From: Gordionus sp. m RMFG-2023
Taxonomy: Eukaryota > Nematomorpha > Gordioida > Chordodea > Parachordodidae
DNA length: 64,000 nucleotides
Direction of reading: 5' to 3'
Assembly: GCF_954871325.1 (NCBI RefSeq)
Contig: NC_088776.1
Coordinates: 22,616,508-22,680,507 of the forward strand
Shown: in pieces, positions 63,576 to 64,000 of the stretch
Position numbering within the stretch: the stretch's first letter is position 1
Layout: every line of letters begins with the position of its first letter
Notes under the pieces: generated by a model
Seen by the model: the letters and a program-made list of their open reading frames with translations, nothing else
Databases searched by the model: none
What the model was told of the DNA's origin: nothing
Position numbers and translations under genes: made by a program

Positions 63576-64000
63576 TTTTAATTGCTGGTTCGGCTCTTTA
63601 TTTATTTATTTAAATGTATTTTTAATTAAACATATATAATAAGCAATATTATGAAATAAAAATATTTTTATTAAATTGAAGTCTGTTCTGAAATCAAAAA
63701 TATTTTTGGAATTATAAGGTTAAAAAAAAAATTGGTTCTTATATAATTTAAAATTATAATGTAAGAATAATCACGCATCCACATTTTCTGGATTCAAGTA
63801 AGTTCTTTTTTTTCGATATCTTCCAACAATTCAAAAGCCTCGTAAAAAATGATAGTTGCTGGAATAGCTATAATTTTTCTTGATTGAAAATATATATCGA
63901 AATTTTCTTTTTATTTTCAAAATACACTCACACACATTCAAATCAAACTAATATTTTTAAATTCAAAATACCATTGGGTATAACTATTTTGGGAATGAGA

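Overview
This is a very AT-rich, intron-rich stretch of animal nuclear DNA. Three host genes are recognisable, all on the + strand and all built from short exons with GT..AG introns. They are the 3' half of a high-affinity choline transporter (2020-8003), a very long GT7-family beta-1,4-(N-acetyl)galactosaminyltransferase that I could follow through six exons (23903-41961), and the first coding exon of a neurocalcin/hippocalcin-type calcium sensor (60171-60548). The gene set (cholinergic uptake, animal glycosyltransferase, neuronal calcium sensor) and the absence of bacterial-style gene packing point to an invertebrate metazoan. I cannot name the species from the sequence.

Most of the rest is layered DNA transposons. 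At least four hAT lineages are present: 9956-13241, 42527-45840, 26896-27719, and a DUF4371-type copy at about 19334-22021. They come with deletion derivatives (1010-1911, 61716-63111) and short non-autonomous copies (31341-31535, 48753-50231, 49000-49845). There is also a pogo/jerky-like element (51476-54585) and a pogo-end MITE (4747-5605), a Tc1/mariner remnant (30686-31730), a piggyBac pseudogene (about 22168-22700), and a TTAA-type MITE. A 5'-truncated RTE-like LINE has a 17-bp target duplication (17908-22101). A family of GGCC-rich non-autonomous repeats supplies almost all of the locally GC-rich sequence. Several insertions can be dated relative to each other by nesting: the DUF4371-type hAT sits inside the LINE, one hAT MITE inside another, and a hAT MITE inside the Tc1/mariner copy.

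The most unusual structures are two. (1) A 5.4-kb element at 32392-37834 has an exact 9-bp direct repeat at its ends. Its arms are inverted minisatellite arrays built on TATAGAGAA, giving a foldback or Mutator-like architecture, and it lies inside the 10.8-kb fourth intron of the glycosyltransferase gene. (2) The glycosyltransferase model is 869 residues long. It has a roughly 190-residue cytosolic tail, one membrane anchor and a roughly 400-residue stem before a normal catalytic domain, and carries Leu where galactose-specific enzymes have Tyr. All six exon junctions keep one reading frame, but the exon 1 to exon 2 junction uses a weak donor and is the least certain.

I saw no CRISPR arrays, rRNA, tRNA, operons or other prokaryotic features. 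Long stretches, especially 46.6-48.7 kb and 56.0-60.1 kb, are AT-rich sequence in which I recognise nothing.
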